A stretch of DNA of 64,000 nucleotides from Brevundimonas sp. (GTDB lineage Bacteria; Pseudomonadota; Alphaproteobacteria; Caulobacterales; Caulobacteraceae), in contig NZ_JACESA010000006.1 in NCBI RefSeq assembly GCF_013912065.1, positions 141,303-205,302 on the forward strand, in the 5' to 3' direction. Positions 44,912 to 54,728 of this stretch are shown piece by piece. Under the pieces are notes generated by a model. It saw nothing but the letters and a program-made list of their open reading frames with translations, searched no databases and was not told where the DNA came from. Each line of letters begins with the position of its first letter. The first letter of the stretch is position 1. A program made the translations under genes and the position numbers.

Positions 44912-47092
44912 ATGATCCGCTCATCCGCCGCCGTGCTCGCGGCCCTTCTCGCCTCCACCAGCCTGACGTCGGTATCCATGGCCCAGACCGCCCCTGCTCC
45001 TGCTTCCGTTCCAGCCTCGGACTCCGGCTTCGCGACCAGCGAGGCGACCGATCCCTATGTCTGGCTGGAGGACGTCGAGGGCGAACGGGCCATGGAGTGG
45101 GTCAAGGCGCACAACGCCCATTCGCTGGGCGTGCTGCAGGGCGACCCGCGCTATGAGACCCTGCACGCCGAGGCGCTGGCGATCGTCCAGGCGCGCGACC
45201 GGATCCCGTCGCCGGGCTTCACCCACGACGGCCATATCGATAATTTCTGGCAGGACGCCGAGCATGTGCGCGGCGTCTGGCGCCGCACGACGCTGGACTC
45301 CTATCGCACGCCCGAGCCCCAGTGGGAGACGGTGCTCGACATCGACGCCCTCGCCGAGGCGGAGAGCGCCAACTGGGTCTACAAGGGTTCGACCTGCCTG
45401 GCGCCGGAAGAACGCTATTGCCTGATCAGCCTGTCGAACGGCGGCAAGGACGCGGTGACCCTGCGCGAGTTCGACACGGTCGCCCGCAGCTTCGTCGACG
45501 GAGGCTTCTTCCTGCCGGAATCCAAGGGCGGGGCGGCCTGGATCAACAGCGACACCCTGCTGATCGCGCGTGATTTCGGCGCCGGCACCCTGACCAACTC
45601 GGGCTATCCGATGGTGGTCAAGCGGATGACGCGCGGCCAGTCGCCGGATCAGGCCGAGGTGCTGTTTGTGGGCGAGCCGACCGACGTCTCGGTGTCCGGC
45701 TACACGCTGCGCGACGCCGACGGGGTGCTGAAGGCGACGCTGATCAACCGGTCCGTCGACTTCTATTCGTCCGAAACCTATCGCGTGACGGCCGACAGTT
45801 CGGTGGTGAAGCTGGCCCTGCCCGCCAAGTCGGACATCACCGGACTGGTCGCCGGCAAGCTGGTGGTGTCGCTGAAACAGGACTGGACCGCGCCGTCGGG
45901 TCAGGACTTCAAGAGCGGCGACCTGATCGCCTGGCCGCTGGACGCCTGGCTGGAAGACCAGACCACGCCCGCCGTCCTGGTGCTGCGCCCGACCGACCGC
46001 CAGGCCGTGGAAGGGGTCAACGCCACGCGCAACACCCTGGTCGTGGCCCTGTATGACAATGTGCGCGGGTCGGTGCGGGTCTATTCGCCCGGCGAGACGG
46101 AGTGGACCCACACCACTCTTGACCTGCCGCAGAACGTCTCGGTCGGGGTGGGCTCGGCCTCCGAGACCGACGACAAGGTCTTCGTCAGCGTCACTGGCTA
46201 TCTGAACCCGTCCAGCCTGTGGCTGGCCGATGGGGCGACCGGCGCGGTCGATCAGGTCAAGTCGATGCCGGCCAAGTTCGACGCGACCGGCATGACGGTG
46301 GACCAGCACGAGGCCCGCTCGGCCGACGGGACGATGATCCCCTATTTCGTGGTCCATAAGTCGGACATGCCGCTGGACGGATCGAACCCGACCCTGTTGT
46401 ACGGCTATGGCGGGTTCGAAAGCTCGCTGCTGCCCGGCTATTCGGCCACGGTCGGCAAGCTGTGGCTGGAGCGGGGCGGCGTCTATGTCATCGCCAATAC
46501 GCGCGGCGGCGGCGAGTTCGGTCCGCGCTGGCACGAGGCGGCCCTGCAACAGAACCGCCAGCGCGCGCACGAGGACTTCCAGGCCGTGGCGCTCGACCTG
46601 ATCGCCCGCGACATCACCAGCCAGCCGAAGTTGGGCGTCATGGGCGGGTCGCAGGGCGGCCTGTTCATGGGGGCGATGCTGACCCAGAGGCCCGATCTGA
46701 TCAACGCCGCCGTCATCCAGGTGCCCCTGTTCGACATGCTGCGCTTCCACAAGCTGTTGGCCGGCGCCAGCTGGATCGGCGAATACGGCGATCCGGACGT
46801 TCCCGAACAGCGCGCCTGGATCCAGGCCTATTCGCCGTATCAGAACCTGCGCGCCGACCAGCCCTATCCGGAGGTCTTCATCCATACCTCGACCAAGGAC
46901 GACCGGGTCCATCCGGGCCATGCCCGCAAGGCGGCGGCGCGTCTGGAGGAGCTGGGCTATCCGGTGCTGTTCTACGAGAACACCGACGGCGGCCATGGCG
47001 CGGCAGCGAACCTGCGTGAGACGGCGCGGCGGCTGGCGCTGGAATACACCTATCTGTCGCGCCGCCTGATAGATGCGCCGACGCAGGAATAG
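44912..47092 (+). CDS. S9 family prolyl oligopeptidase (first of tandem pair)
   Basis: The 726-residue protein has a signal peptide ending SMAQT, DPYVWLEDVEGERAMEWV at the start of the propeller and a C-terminal alpha/beta hydrolase domain with NPTLLYGYGGF, RGGGEFGPRWHEA, the nucleophile motif GGSQGG (Ser near residue 580), and His in DGGHGA. Such enzymes cleave proline-containing peptides in the periplasm. The ATG at 44912 begins a clear signal peptide. A paralogue follows. Confidence 0.92.
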   Translation: MIRSSAAVLAALLASTSLTSVSMAQTAPAPASVPASDSGFATSEATDPYVWLEDVEGERAMEWVKAHNAHSLGVLQGDPRYETLHAEALAIVQARDRIPSPGFTHDGHIDNFWQDAEHVRGVWRRTTLDSYRTPEPQWETVLDIDALAEAESANWVYKGSTCLAPEERYCLISLSNGGKDAVTLREFDTVARSFVDGGFFLPESKGGAAWINSDTLLIARDFGAGTLTNSGYPMVVKRMTRGQSPDQAEVLFVGEPTDVSVSGYTLRDADGVLKATLINRSVDFYSSETYRVTADSSVVKLALPAKSDITGLVAGKLVVSLKQDWTAPSGQDFKSGDLIAWPLDAWLEDQTTPAVLVLRPTDRQAVEGVNATRNTLVVALYDNVRGSVRVYSPGETEWTHTTLDLPQNVSVGVGSASETDDKVFVSVTGYLNPSSLWLADGATGAVDQVKSMPAKFDATGMTVDQHEARSADGTMIPYFVVHKSDMPLDGSNPTLLYGYGGFESSLLPGYSATVGKLWLERGGVYVIANTRGGGEFGPRWHEAALQQNRQRAHEDFQAVALDLIARDITSQPKLGVMGGSQGGLFMGAMLTQRPDLINAAVIQVPLFDMLRFHKLLAGASWIGEYGDPDVPEQRAWIQAYSPYQNLRADQPYPEVFIHTSTKDDRVHPGHARKAAARLEELGYPVLFYENTDGGHGAAANLRETARRLALEYTYLSRRLIDAPTQE

Positions 47093-47104
47093 GCTCTCTC
47101 AATC

Positions 47105-47230
47105 CGCTCATCCCGGCGAAAGCCGGGACCCAGTGCTTTCGTGAGGTTCGGCGGCTGGGATGAAGGTCTATGCGAATGGGCGGCGCCGAACGCCCAAAGG
47201 TCTCGGTCCCGGCTTCACAGGGACGAGCGG
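47105..47230. repeat. REP/MITE-like palindromic element
   Basis: The left end CCGCTCATCCCGGCGAAAGC and following bases form a hairpin (CCCGGC-GAAA-GCCGGG) and are mirrored imperfectly at the right end near 47202-47230 (GGTCCCGGCTTCACAGGGAC, then GAGCGG). It separates the two S9 peptidase genes and resembles dispersed extragenic repeats common in Caulobacterales. Confidence 0.6.
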
Positions 47231-47243
47231 AGTATTCCAAGCC

Positions 47244-49451
47244 ATGCGACACCTGATCCTGTCCGCCGCTATCCCGGCGCTTCTGCTCGGCGCCTGCGCG
47301 AGCACGCCCGCCATGAGGGGCGCCGAGGAAATCTTCGTCACGACCAATGACCGGCCGCCGCCTCACTTCCCCCGCGATCTGACCCCGGCCGGCGTCGCGG
47401 CGGCGGACGATCATCTGGCGCTGGAACAGGTGGACGGGGCCGAGGCCATGGCCTTCGTCGCCGAGGAGAACAGGAAGTCCCTCGCGGCCCTGACCGGCGA
47501 CCCTCGCTACGACACCTTCCGCCAGGAGGCCCAGGCCATCCTGACCGCCACCGACCGGATCCCCACGCCGGCCTTCCTCGGCGACGGGGTCGGCAACTTC
47601 TGGCAGGATGCGGCGAATCCCAAGGGCGTCTGGCGCCGAACCTCGCTGGAGTCCTATCGGTCGGCGACGCCGCAGTGGGAGACCTTGCTGGACATCGACG
47701 CCCTGTCGAAAGCTGAGGGCCGGGACTGGGTGTTCAAGGGCGCCGACTGCCTGGCGCCGGACGACACCCGCTGTCTGATCAATCTGTCGGACGGCGGCAA
47801 GGATGCGGTGGTCGTGCGCGAGTTCGACCTGACGACCAAGCAGTTCGTAGGCGCCGGCTTCAACCTGCCCGAAGGTAAGCACCGGATCGAATGGCTGGAT
47901 CGCGACACGCTTCTGGTCGCCACCGACTTCGGCGCCGGGACCATGACCGAGTCGGGCTATCCCTTCATCGTCAAGACCCTGAAGCGCGGCCAGACCCTGG
48001 CCCAGGCGGTCGAGGACTATCGGGGCGACGCCTCGGACGGCGGTTACGGCGTCAGCCCGGCCGTCTATCGCGACAAGGAGGGCAAGGTCACGGCGGTGAT
48101 CATCACCCGCCCGCTGGACACCTTCCGGTCCGAGACCTGGAGCCTCTCTCATGACGGAACCCCCACGCGTCTGGCCCTGCCGGACCGGGTCAACGTCTTC
48201 GGCGCCCAGGGAAGACTGCTGATCTTCTCGAACGACGAGGCGTGGACCTTCAGAGGTCTCGACTACAAGGCCGGCTCGCTGCTGGCGATGACCCTGTCGA
48301 GCCTTCAGACCGCTCCGACGGACCTGGGCGTCAGCAATCAGGCCGCGATGATCTATGAGTCGGGCGAGCGGCAGTCGCTGGGCGATGTGCGGGTCCTCGA
48401 TCGGCATGTTGTCGCCTCCCTGTCGGATAATGTGGCTGGGCGGCTGGCCGTGTTCGAGAACGGCGGCGAGTTCGGGTGGCGTCGTCAGGACGTGGCCACG
48501 CCGGAGAATGTCGCCGTCGGACTGGGCGATTCCTCCAAGTCGAAAGGCCAGGTCTTTGTCTCGACCCAGGGCTTCCTGACGCCGCCGACGTTGAGCCTGG
48601 CCTCGGTCGGTTCGAGCGCCCTGACCGAGCTGAAGTCCGCGCCGGCCAAGTTCGACGCCTCGACCCATGTGGTGGAGCAGTATGAGGCCACCTCGACCGA
48701 CGGGACGAAAATCCCGTACTTCATCACCCGGCCGCGCGACATGAAGCTGGACGGGTCCAACCCGACCATCATGCTGGGTTATGGCGGTTTCCAGATCAGC
48801 CTGAATCCGGCCTACAAGCCCGAGATGGGCAAGCTGTGGCTGGAGCGGGGCGGCGTCTTCGTCCAGGCTAATATCCGCGGCGGCGGCGAGTTCGGGCCCG
48901 ACTGGCACCAGGCGGCGCTGGATGGAAACCGCCAGCGCGCCTTCGACGACTTCGCCGCCGTGGCGCGCGACCTGGAGACGCGGGGCGTCACCAGCCCGCG
49001 TCGGTTGGGCATCTATGGTCGATCGAACGGCGGGGTCCTGACCTCGGTGTCGATCACCCAGCATCCGGAGCTGTTCAATGCGGCGGTGATCGAAAGCCCT
49101 CTGGTCGACATGCTGCGCTATCACGAGCTGCCGGCCGGGGCGTCCTGGATCGGCGAATACGGCGATCCGCGCATTCCGGAAGAAGCCGAATGGATCGCGA
49201 AATATTCGGCCTATCAGCAGCTACGGCCGGACGTGGACTATCCGCGTGTCTATGTGACGACCAACACCCGCGACGACCGGGTCCATCCGGGTCATGCGCG
49301 CAAGTTCGCCGCCCGGCTGGGCGACCAGGGCCATGACCATCTCTATTACGAGGATACGGCCGGCGGTCACTCCAACGACGCCGATCCGGTCGCCAACGCT
49401 CGTCGCTGGGCGCGCCACTATGTCTATCTGTCGCAACAGCTGATGGATTAA
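47244..49451 (+). CDS. S9 family prolyl oligopeptidase lipoprotein (second of tandem pair)
   Basis: The 735-residue paralogue of the preceding gene has a lipoprotein signal (LLLGACAS) instead of a cleavable secretory one. Hydrolase motifs are NPTIMLGYGGF, RGGGEFGPDWHQA, GRSNGG (Ser near residue 594), DDRVHPGHA and GGHSND. The nucleophile motif differs from its neighbour's GGSQGG. ATG at 47244 is chosen because it begins the signal; the frame is open to 47160 inside the repeat element. Confidence 0.92.
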   Translation: MRHLILSAAIPALLLGACASTPAMRGAEEIFVTTNDRPPPHFPRDLTPAGVAAADDHLALEQVDGAEAMAFVAEENRKSLAALTGDPRYDTFRQEAQAILTATDRIPTPAFLGDGVGNFWQDAANPKGVWRRTSLESYRSATPQWETLLDIDALSKAEGRDWVFKGADCLAPDDTRCLINLSDGGKDAVVVREFDLTTKQFVGAGFNLPEGKHRIEWLDRDTLLVATDFGAGTMTESGYPFIVKTLKRGQTLAQAVEDYRGDASDGGYGVSPAVYRDKEGKVTAVIITRPLDTFRSETWSLSHDGTPTRLALPDRVNVFGAQGRLLIFSNDEAWTFRGLDYKAGSLLAMTLSSLQTAPTDLGVSNQAAMIYESGERQSLGDVRVLDRHVVASLSDNVAGRLAVFENGGEFGWRRQDVATPENVAVGLGDSSKSKGQVFVSTQGFLTPPTLSLASVGSSALTELKSAPAKFDASTHVVEQYEATSTDGTKIPYFITRPRDMKLDGSNPTIMLGYGGFQISLNPAYKPEMGKLWLERGGVFVQANIRGGGEFGPDWHQAALDGNRQRAFDDFAAVARDLETRGVTSPRRLGIYGRSNGGVLTSVSITQHPELFNAAVIESPLVDMLRYHELPAGASWIGEYGDPRIPEEAEWIAKYSAYQQLRPDVDYPRVYVTTNTRDDRVHPGHARKFAARLGDQGHDHLYYEDTAGGHSNDADPVANARRWARHYVYLSQQLMD

Positions 49452-49536
49452 TGCGGGCGCGCGGGCGGCGGCTGGTCTGGAGGCTTCACGCGAATATGAG
49501 GCGCGGCCCGTGCGGACGGTGGTTAAGAACGTCGTC

Positions 49537-50304
49537 ATGAAACACAGGGTCTGGGTCATAGCGGCGACGATGACGGCGGGCGCCCTGCTGTCCATGGCGT
49601 CGGCGGCCCAGCCCGCTGGCGCCCGCGCCCCCGCGGCGCGAGCCGCCACGGCCCGCCACGACGCCCAGGTCGGTCCGCCCGTGGTCGTCGAACTGTTCAC
49701 CGCCCAAGGCTGCGGCGGCTGTATCGAGGCCAATGCGGTGCTGGAGCGCGCGGCCGCCGAGCCTGGCGTCATCGCCCTGACCTATGGCGTCGACTACTGG
49801 GACTATCTGGGCTGGACCGACACCTTCGCCAGGCCCGAGTTCGCTCAACGTCAGCGCGCCTATCGCGCCGCCCTGCGCCAGCGGGGCGTCTCGACGCCCC
49901 AGGTGGTGATCGACGGCCGCCGCCAGGTGTCCGGCGCGCGCGGACTGGAGCTGGAGACCGCCATCGTCGAGGAGGCCGGCCGTCAGGTCTGGCCGCCTGA
50001 AATCGAGTTCCGCGAGACCGGCGACCGCGTAGGGATCGGCTCGGGCCGGCCGCCGGCGGGGGGGGCCGAGGTCGTGGCTGTCACCTATATCCCTGGCCCC
50101 CAGGTGGTCGAGGTTGCGCGCGGCGAAAACCGGGGCCGGGAAGTCCGCCACGTCAATGTGGTGCGCGACGTCGTCCGCCTGGGCGACTGGCGCGGCCGCC
50201 CCGCCCTGTTCGACCTGCCTGAGACCCAGGCCGACGAGGCGGTGGTGGTGATGATCCAGGGCAAGACCGACCGTCGCATCCTGGGCGCGGCGGTCAGGAA
50301 CTAG
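49537..50304 (+). CDS. DUF1223 thioredoxin-like secreted protein
   Basis: The product of 255 residues has a signal peptide ending near SAAQPA and the DUF1223 core: VVELFTAQGCGGCIEANAVL with a CxxC motif, ALTYGVDYWDYLGWTDTFA, and TPQVVIDGRRQVSG. The thioredoxin-like fold suggests periplasmic redox or metal function, but it is uncharacterised. A GTG at 49510 is an alternative start. Confidence 0.85.
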   Translation: MKHRVWVIAATMTAGALLSMASAAQPAGARAPAARAATARHDAQVGPPVVVELFTAQGCGGCIEANAVLERAAAEPGVIALTYGVDYWDYLGWTDTFARPEFAQRQRAYRAALRQRGVSTPQVVIDGRRQVSGARGLELETAIVEEAGRQVWPPEIEFRETGDRVGIGSGRPPAGGAEVVAVTYIPGPQVVEVARGENRGREVRHVNVVRDVVRLGDWRGRPALFDLPETQADEAVVVMIQGKTDRRILGAAVRN

Positions 50305-50316
50305 AATCTGACGGCC

Positions 50317-50991
50317 ATGGACGCCGATGGGCTCAGCTTCACGCGAGACGGCGCGCAACGTTTTCGCGGCGCAGTGGCTGATTGCCTCGACGCTTTGCGA
50401 TCCGCCCTAGCGGGTCTGCCGTCCGGGCACGCGGGCGTGCGTTTTCACGGTCTCGACCCAATCAACGCATTTCTGGCTGCAGAGGGTCAGATCGGATCGG
50501 TCGCCGCGACGATGCTTGGAGCCGAGAGCCGGCCGGTAAGAGCGATTCTCTTCGACAAGACAGCTGAGTCCAATTGGTCTCTGGGCTGGCATCAGGACCG
50601 AACCATTTGCGTCAAGCAGCGGGTCGAGACGGACGGCTTTGGTCCGTGGACTATGAAGGCCGGGATGCAACATGTCGCGCCGCCGTTCGACATTCTCGCG
50701 AGAATGGCGACGCTTCGGGTTCACCTCGACGATGTGTCGGCTGATAATTCCCCGCTTCTGGTCGCCCCCGGATCGCATGCTGAAGGTCGAGTGGCGGTCG
50801 GCGACGTCGACGCCGTCGTTCGTCGAAGGGGCGTGCGGGCCTGTCTCGCCGACGCTGGAGACATCTGGCTTTACGCCACTCCTATCCTGCACGCGTCAGG
50901 GGTCGCCACCACGCCGTCGCGCCGTCGAGTCCTACAGGTCGACTACGCCCGGGACCGCCTTCCGGGCAGGCTGGAGTGGCAGGGCGTCTAG
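50317..50991 (+). CDS. Phytanoyl-CoA dioxygenase (PhyH)-like protein
   Basis: The 224-residue protein has the Fe(II)/2-oxoglutarate facial triad pattern: His92 and Asp94 in WHQDRT and His192 in ILHAS, with Arg203-204 positioned to bind 2-oxoglutarate. Substrate is unknown. It begins 12 bp after the DUF1223 gene, so the two may be cotranscribed. Confidence 0.85.
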   Translation: MDADGLSFTRDGAQRFRGAVADCLDALRSALAGLPSGHAGVRFHGLDPINAFLAAEGQIGSVAATMLGAESRPVRAILFDKTAESNWSLGWHQDRTICVKQRVETDGFGPWTMKAGMQHVAPPFDILARMATLRVHLDDVSADNSPLLVAPGSHAEGRVAVGDVDAVVRRRGVRACLADAGDIWLYATPILHASGVATTPSRRRVLQVDYARDRLPGRLEWQGV

Positions 50992-51014
50992 CGTCCACCC
51001 CGAGATGAGCCGCG

Positions 51015-52088
51015 TCACGCCCCCGCCTTCCTGGCGAACCCCCAGGCGGCGTCGCTGAGGGGGGCGACCTGGGCGGCCATGGTTATGGCGTGGGCGCTGG
51101 CGGCCGTGCCGTCGCGCACGCGGCCGGCTATGCCCTGGCAGATGGCCGCCAGACGGAACAGATTATAGGCGTAGAGCCAGTCCAGGTTGACGGGGCGCAG
51201 GCCGGTGGCGGCGGCGTAGCGTTCGACCGTCTCCTCGACCGACGGAATGCCCAGGGCCTCCAGATCGGCGCCGGCCAGGCCGTTGCGGAGCGAGGCGGGA
51301 ATGGCCCAGGCGATCAACAGATAGGAGAAGTCGGCCATTGGATCGCCCAGGGTCGACAACTCCCAGTCCAGCACGGCGCGGACCTCGGCCGCATCGGGCG
51401 CCAGGATCATGTTGTCGAGGCGGAAGTCGCCGTGGACGATGCGGCTGGGCCCCTCGGGCGGCAGGCTGTCGGGCAGGAAGGCGATCAGCCGGTCCATGGC
51501 CGGGATCGGTTCGATCTCCGAGGCGCGATATTGTTTGGTCCAGCGCCCGACCTGGCGGGCGAAATAATTGCCCGCCTTGCCATAGTCCGACAGGCCGATG
51601 GCGTCGGGGTCGAAGGCGTGCAGACGCGCCAGGGTATCGGTCTGGGCCTCGTAGATCGCCCGGCGTTCGGCGGGGGTCAGGCCCGGCAGTTTCAAATCCC
51701 AGAAAATCCGGCCCTCTACCTTGTCCATGACATAGAAGATCGAGCCGATTACCGTCTCGTCCGTGCACAGGGCATGGGGCGTGGCGACCGGGAAGCCCTG
51801 GGCGGCGAGGGCGGATATGACTTGGAATTCGCGGTCCACCGCATGGGCGCTGGGCAGCAGAAGGCCCGGCGGCTTGCGACGCAGCACATAGGCCGCGCCC
51901 GGCGTGGTCAGCTCATAGGTCGGGTTCGACTGGCCGCCCTTGAACTGGCGCACGGTCAGGGGGCCGGCGTAGCCCGCGACATGGGCCGCCATCCAGGCGT
52001 CGAGCGCGGCCTCGTCCAGCCTGTAGCGGGGATCGACCTCGCGGGTGCCGGAAAAGGCGGATTGGGCGTCGAGGGCTGTGGCGGTCAT
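51015..52088 (-). CDS. Phosphotransferase family protein (APH/ACAD10-like)
   Basis: The 357-residue protein has the kinase-like fold with QFKGGQSNPTYELTT (nucleotide loop), YVLRRKPPG, catalytic IVHGDFRLDNMIL and metal-binding VLDWELSTLGDPMAD. This ACAD10/11-like group often sits with acyl-CoA genes and may phosphorylate hydroxyacyl groups; the substrate here is unknown. Its start overlaps the glpK stop by 4 bp. Confidence 0.9.
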   Translation of the reverse strand: MTATALDAQSAFSGTREVDPRYRLDEAALDAWMAAHVAGYAGPLTVRQFKGGQSNPTYELTTPGAAYVLRRKPPGLLLPSAHAVDREFQVISALAAQGFPVATPHALCTDETVIGSIFYVMDKVEGRIFWDLKLPGLTPAERRAIYEAQTDTLARLHAFDPDAIGLSDYGKAGNYFARQVGRWTKQYRASEIEPIPAMDRLIAFLPDSLPPEGPSRIVHGDFRLDNMILAPDAAEVRAVLDWELSTLGDPMADFSYLLIAWAIPASLRNGLAGADLEALGIPSVEETVERYAAATGLRPVNLDWLYAYNLFRLAAICQGIAGRVRDGTAASAHAITMAAQVAPLSDAAWGFARKAGA

Positions 52089-53623
52089 TCGGCTTGATGT
52101 CCTGGCGTTTCCTGAGCGGCCACGTCTTGCGCGCGATCCGGGGCCGCGATGATGGCGGCCTTCACCGCGCGACGCCAGCCGGAAACCAGTCTTTCCCGTT
52201 CGTCCGCCGACATGCGTGGGGTCCAGCGGGCCGGCGCCTCGGCGGGTCGCGCCTCGAGATCGGACAGCAGGCCGACTCCCAGGGCTGCGAGCCGGGCTGC
52301 GCCGAGGGCTGTCATCTCCTGGAAGGCGGGCCGTTCGACCTCGACCTCGCAGATGTCGGCGACGAACTGCATGGCGAAACTGTTGGCGGTTACGCCGCCA
52401 TCGACCTTCAGCGTCTTCAGCGGCGGAGCCCCGTCCTCGGCCAGAGCGTCCAGCAGGTCGCGGGTCTGATAGGCCAGGGCCTCCAGGGCGGCGCGGACGA
52501 AATGGGCGGGACCCGAATCCCGCGTCAGGCCTACGACTGTTCCCCGCGCCTCCGGCTCCCACCACGGCGCGCCCAGGCCGGTGAAGCCCGGAACCATATA
52601 GACCCCGCCGTTGTCGGACAGGCCCTGGGCCATGGCCTCCGACTGGCGCGATTCCGAGATCAGCCCGACCCCGTCGCGCAGCCACTGGATCGCCGAACCG
52701 GCCGAGAAGATCGAACCTTCCAGCGCATAGGCCGTCCGGTCCTGCGCCTGATAGGCCAGGGTGCTGAGCAGACGGCGGCGCGAGGCCACCGGCTCAGACC
52801 CCACATTGGCGACCAGAAAGGCGCCGGTGCCATAGGTGATCTTGGCGTCGCCGGGCCGCAATGCGCCGTGGCCGACCAGGGCCGCCTGCTGGTCCCCGGC
52901 GGATCCGGCGATGGGCAGGGGCCGCCCGAACAGGCCCGGCTCGGTCTCGGCGACGACGCCGGCGCAGGCGACGATGTCGGGCAGGGCGACGCGAGGCACG
53001 TCGAACAGGACGCACAGGTCGTCGCGCCATTCGACCGTCTTCAGATCCATCAGGGCGGTCCGCGCAGCGTTGGCGGCGTCGGTGGCGTGAACGCGGCCGC
53101 CGGTCAGTTTCCAGATCAGCCAGGCGTCGATCGTGCCCAGCTTGACCTCGCCCTGGGCCGCCCGCTGGCGTGATCCCGGCACGGCGTCCAGCAGCCAGGC
53201 GAATTTCGTCGCGGAGAAATAGGGATCGAGGATCAGGCCGGTCGACGCCTGGACCGACGGCTCGCAGCCCTCGGCGGTCAGGCGGGCGGTGACGTCGGCG
53301 GTACGGCGATCCTGCCAGACGACGGCGCGGTGCAGGGGTTCGCCGGTCTGAACGTCCCAGAGAACGGCCGTCTCGCGCTGGTTGGTGATGCCGACGGCGG
53401 CGAAACGATCGACCCCGCCCGCCTTGCGCACCACTTCGCGGCAGGTCTGGAGCACGGCGGACCATATCTCTGCCGCATCATGCTCGACCCAGCCGGAGCG
53501 GGGAAAATACTGGGCCAGTTCGATCTGGCTGACGGCGACCGGACGAAGATCCCGGTCCCGCACCTCGAAGGCGATGGCGCGGGTCGAGGTCGTGCCCTGG
53601 TCGATGGCGAGGATCAGGCTCAA
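52085..53623 (-). CDS. glpK: Glycerol kinase
   Basis: The 512-residue FGGY kinase starts LILAIDQGTTSTRAIAFE and has GITNQRETAVLWD, WLIWKLTGG, GSAGDQQAALVGHG, ITYGTGAF and the GxGLAPWWxPxARG-type segment (TGLGAPWWEPEARG). It phosphorylates glycerol to glycerol 3-phosphate. No glpF or glpD is adjacent; the downstream APH-like gene is coupled to it. Confidence 0.95.
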   Translation of the reverse strand: MSLILAIDQGTTSTRAIAFEVRDRDLRPVAVSQIELAQYFPRSGWVEHDAAEIWSAVLQTCREVVRKAGGVDRFAAVGITNQRETAVLWDVQTGEPLHRAVVWQDRRTADVTARLTAEGCEPSVQASTGLILDPYFSATKFAWLLDAVPGSRQRAAQGEVKLGTIDAWLIWKLTGGRVHATDAANAARTALMDLKTVEWRDDLCVLFDVPRVALPDIVACAGVVAETEPGLFGRPLPIAGSAGDQQAALVGHGALRPGDAKITYGTGAFLVANVGSEPVASRRRLLSTLAYQAQDRTAYALEGSIFSAGSAIQWLRDGVGLISESRQSEAMAQGLSDNGGVYMVPGFTGLGAPWWEPEARGTVVGLTRDSGPAHFVRAALEALAYQTRDLLDALAEDGAPPLKTLKVDGGVTANSFAMQFVADICEVEVERPAFQEMTALGAARLAALGVGLLSDLEARPAEAPARWTPRMSADERERLVSGWRRAVKAAIIAAPDRAQDVAAQETPGHQAE

Positions 53624-53683
53624 GCGGTTTCTCTCCTTGTCGGCGCCTTACGCGGCGCTCGGTGGTTGGGCTAAGGGGAGCAT

Positions 53684-54664
53684 ATGACGACGCACCTGCC
53701 CAGCTATGAAGGCGTTCTGGACGCCGCCCGCCAGATCGACGGCGTCGCCGTCCGCACTCCCCTGATCGAAAGTCCCGCTCTGAACGCGGTGGTCGGCGGT
53801 CGGGTGCTGATGAAGGCGGAGAACCTGCAGCGCGCCGGCGCCTTCAAGTTCCGGGGCGCCTATAACCGCATCAGCCGTCTAAGCCCCGAGGAAAGAGCGC
53901 GTGGCGTCGTCGCCTTCTCGTCGGGCAATCATGCCCAGGGCGTAGCGGCGGCGGCGGCCCTTGTGGGGACGGCGGCCGTGATCGTCATGCCGTCGGATTC
54001 GCCCCAGGTGAAGGTCGAAGGCGTGATCGGCTTCGGCGGCGAGGTCCGTCTCTATGACCGCTGGACCGAAAGCCGCGAGGCGATCGGCGCGGCCATCGCC
54101 GGCGAGCGCGGCTCGGTCCTGGTGCCGCCGTTCGACGACCCCTTCATCATCGAGGGCCAGGGCACGACGGCTCTGGAGATGCTGGACCAGTCAGACGCGC
54201 CGATGGACCAGCTGCTGTGCGGCGCTTCCGGCGGGGGGCTGATGGCCGGGATCAATCTGGTCATGGCCGCGCGCAGCCCCGAGACCCGCGTCCTGGTGGT
54301 CGAGCCGGAAGCCTATGACGATACGGCGCGGTCGCTAGCGGCCGGGATGCGGGTCGGGCATCCGGAGGGACCGCCCTCGATCTGCGACGCCCTGATGGCG
54401 CCCATGCCGGGCGTGCTGACCTGGCCGATCAACCAGCGGTTGGCGGGGGCGGTCACGGTGTCCGACACAGAGGTCGCCGAGGCGGTGCGTTTCGCCTTCC
54501 GCCATCTGAAGCTGGTGGTCGAGCCGGGCGGGACGGTGTCCCTGGCGGCTCTGCTGGCCGGCAAGATTGCGGCGGAAGGCCGCATCACAGGCCTTGTCCT
54601 GTCCGGCGGCAATATCGACCCGGGCCTCTACGCCGAAATCATTGAGGGTCGTTTCAAGGGTTGA
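53684..54664 (+). CDS. Threonine/serine dehydratase (fold-type II PLP enzyme)
   Basis: The 326-residue enzyme has Lys55 in GAFKFRGAYN that binds PLP, SSGNHAQGVA (substrate carboxylate/phosphate) and GASGGGLMAG (phosphate cup). The short length without an ACT domain fits catabolic threonine dehydratase or serine racemase; these cannot be separated by eye. GGGGAG lies before the ATG. Confidence 0.93.
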   Translation: MTTHLPSYEGVLDAARQIDGVAVRTPLIESPALNAVVGGRVLMKAENLQRAGAFKFRGAYNRISRLSPEERARGVVAFSSGNHAQGVAAAAALVGTAAVIVMPSDSPQVKVEGVIGFGGEVRLYDRWTESREAIGAAIAGERGSVLVPPFDDPFIIEGQGTTALEMLDQSDAPMDQLLCGASGGGLMAGINLVMAARSPETRVLVVEPEAYDDTARSLAAGMRVGHPEGPPSICDALMAPMPGVLTWPINQRLAGAVTVSDTEVAEAVRFAFRHLKLVVEPGGTVSLAALLAGKIAAEGRITGLVLSGGNIDPGLYAEIIEGRFKG

Positions 54665-54728
54665 TCCCTTCCCATCGGCTCGCGTCTCGGTCACCTTTCG
54701 GGAAACAAGAGCGAAAAAAGGGACGGCG

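Noticed and set aside
44921-49124. Two long minus-strand ORFs opposite the S9 peptidases
   Set aside because: Antisense frames with no protein-like motifs.
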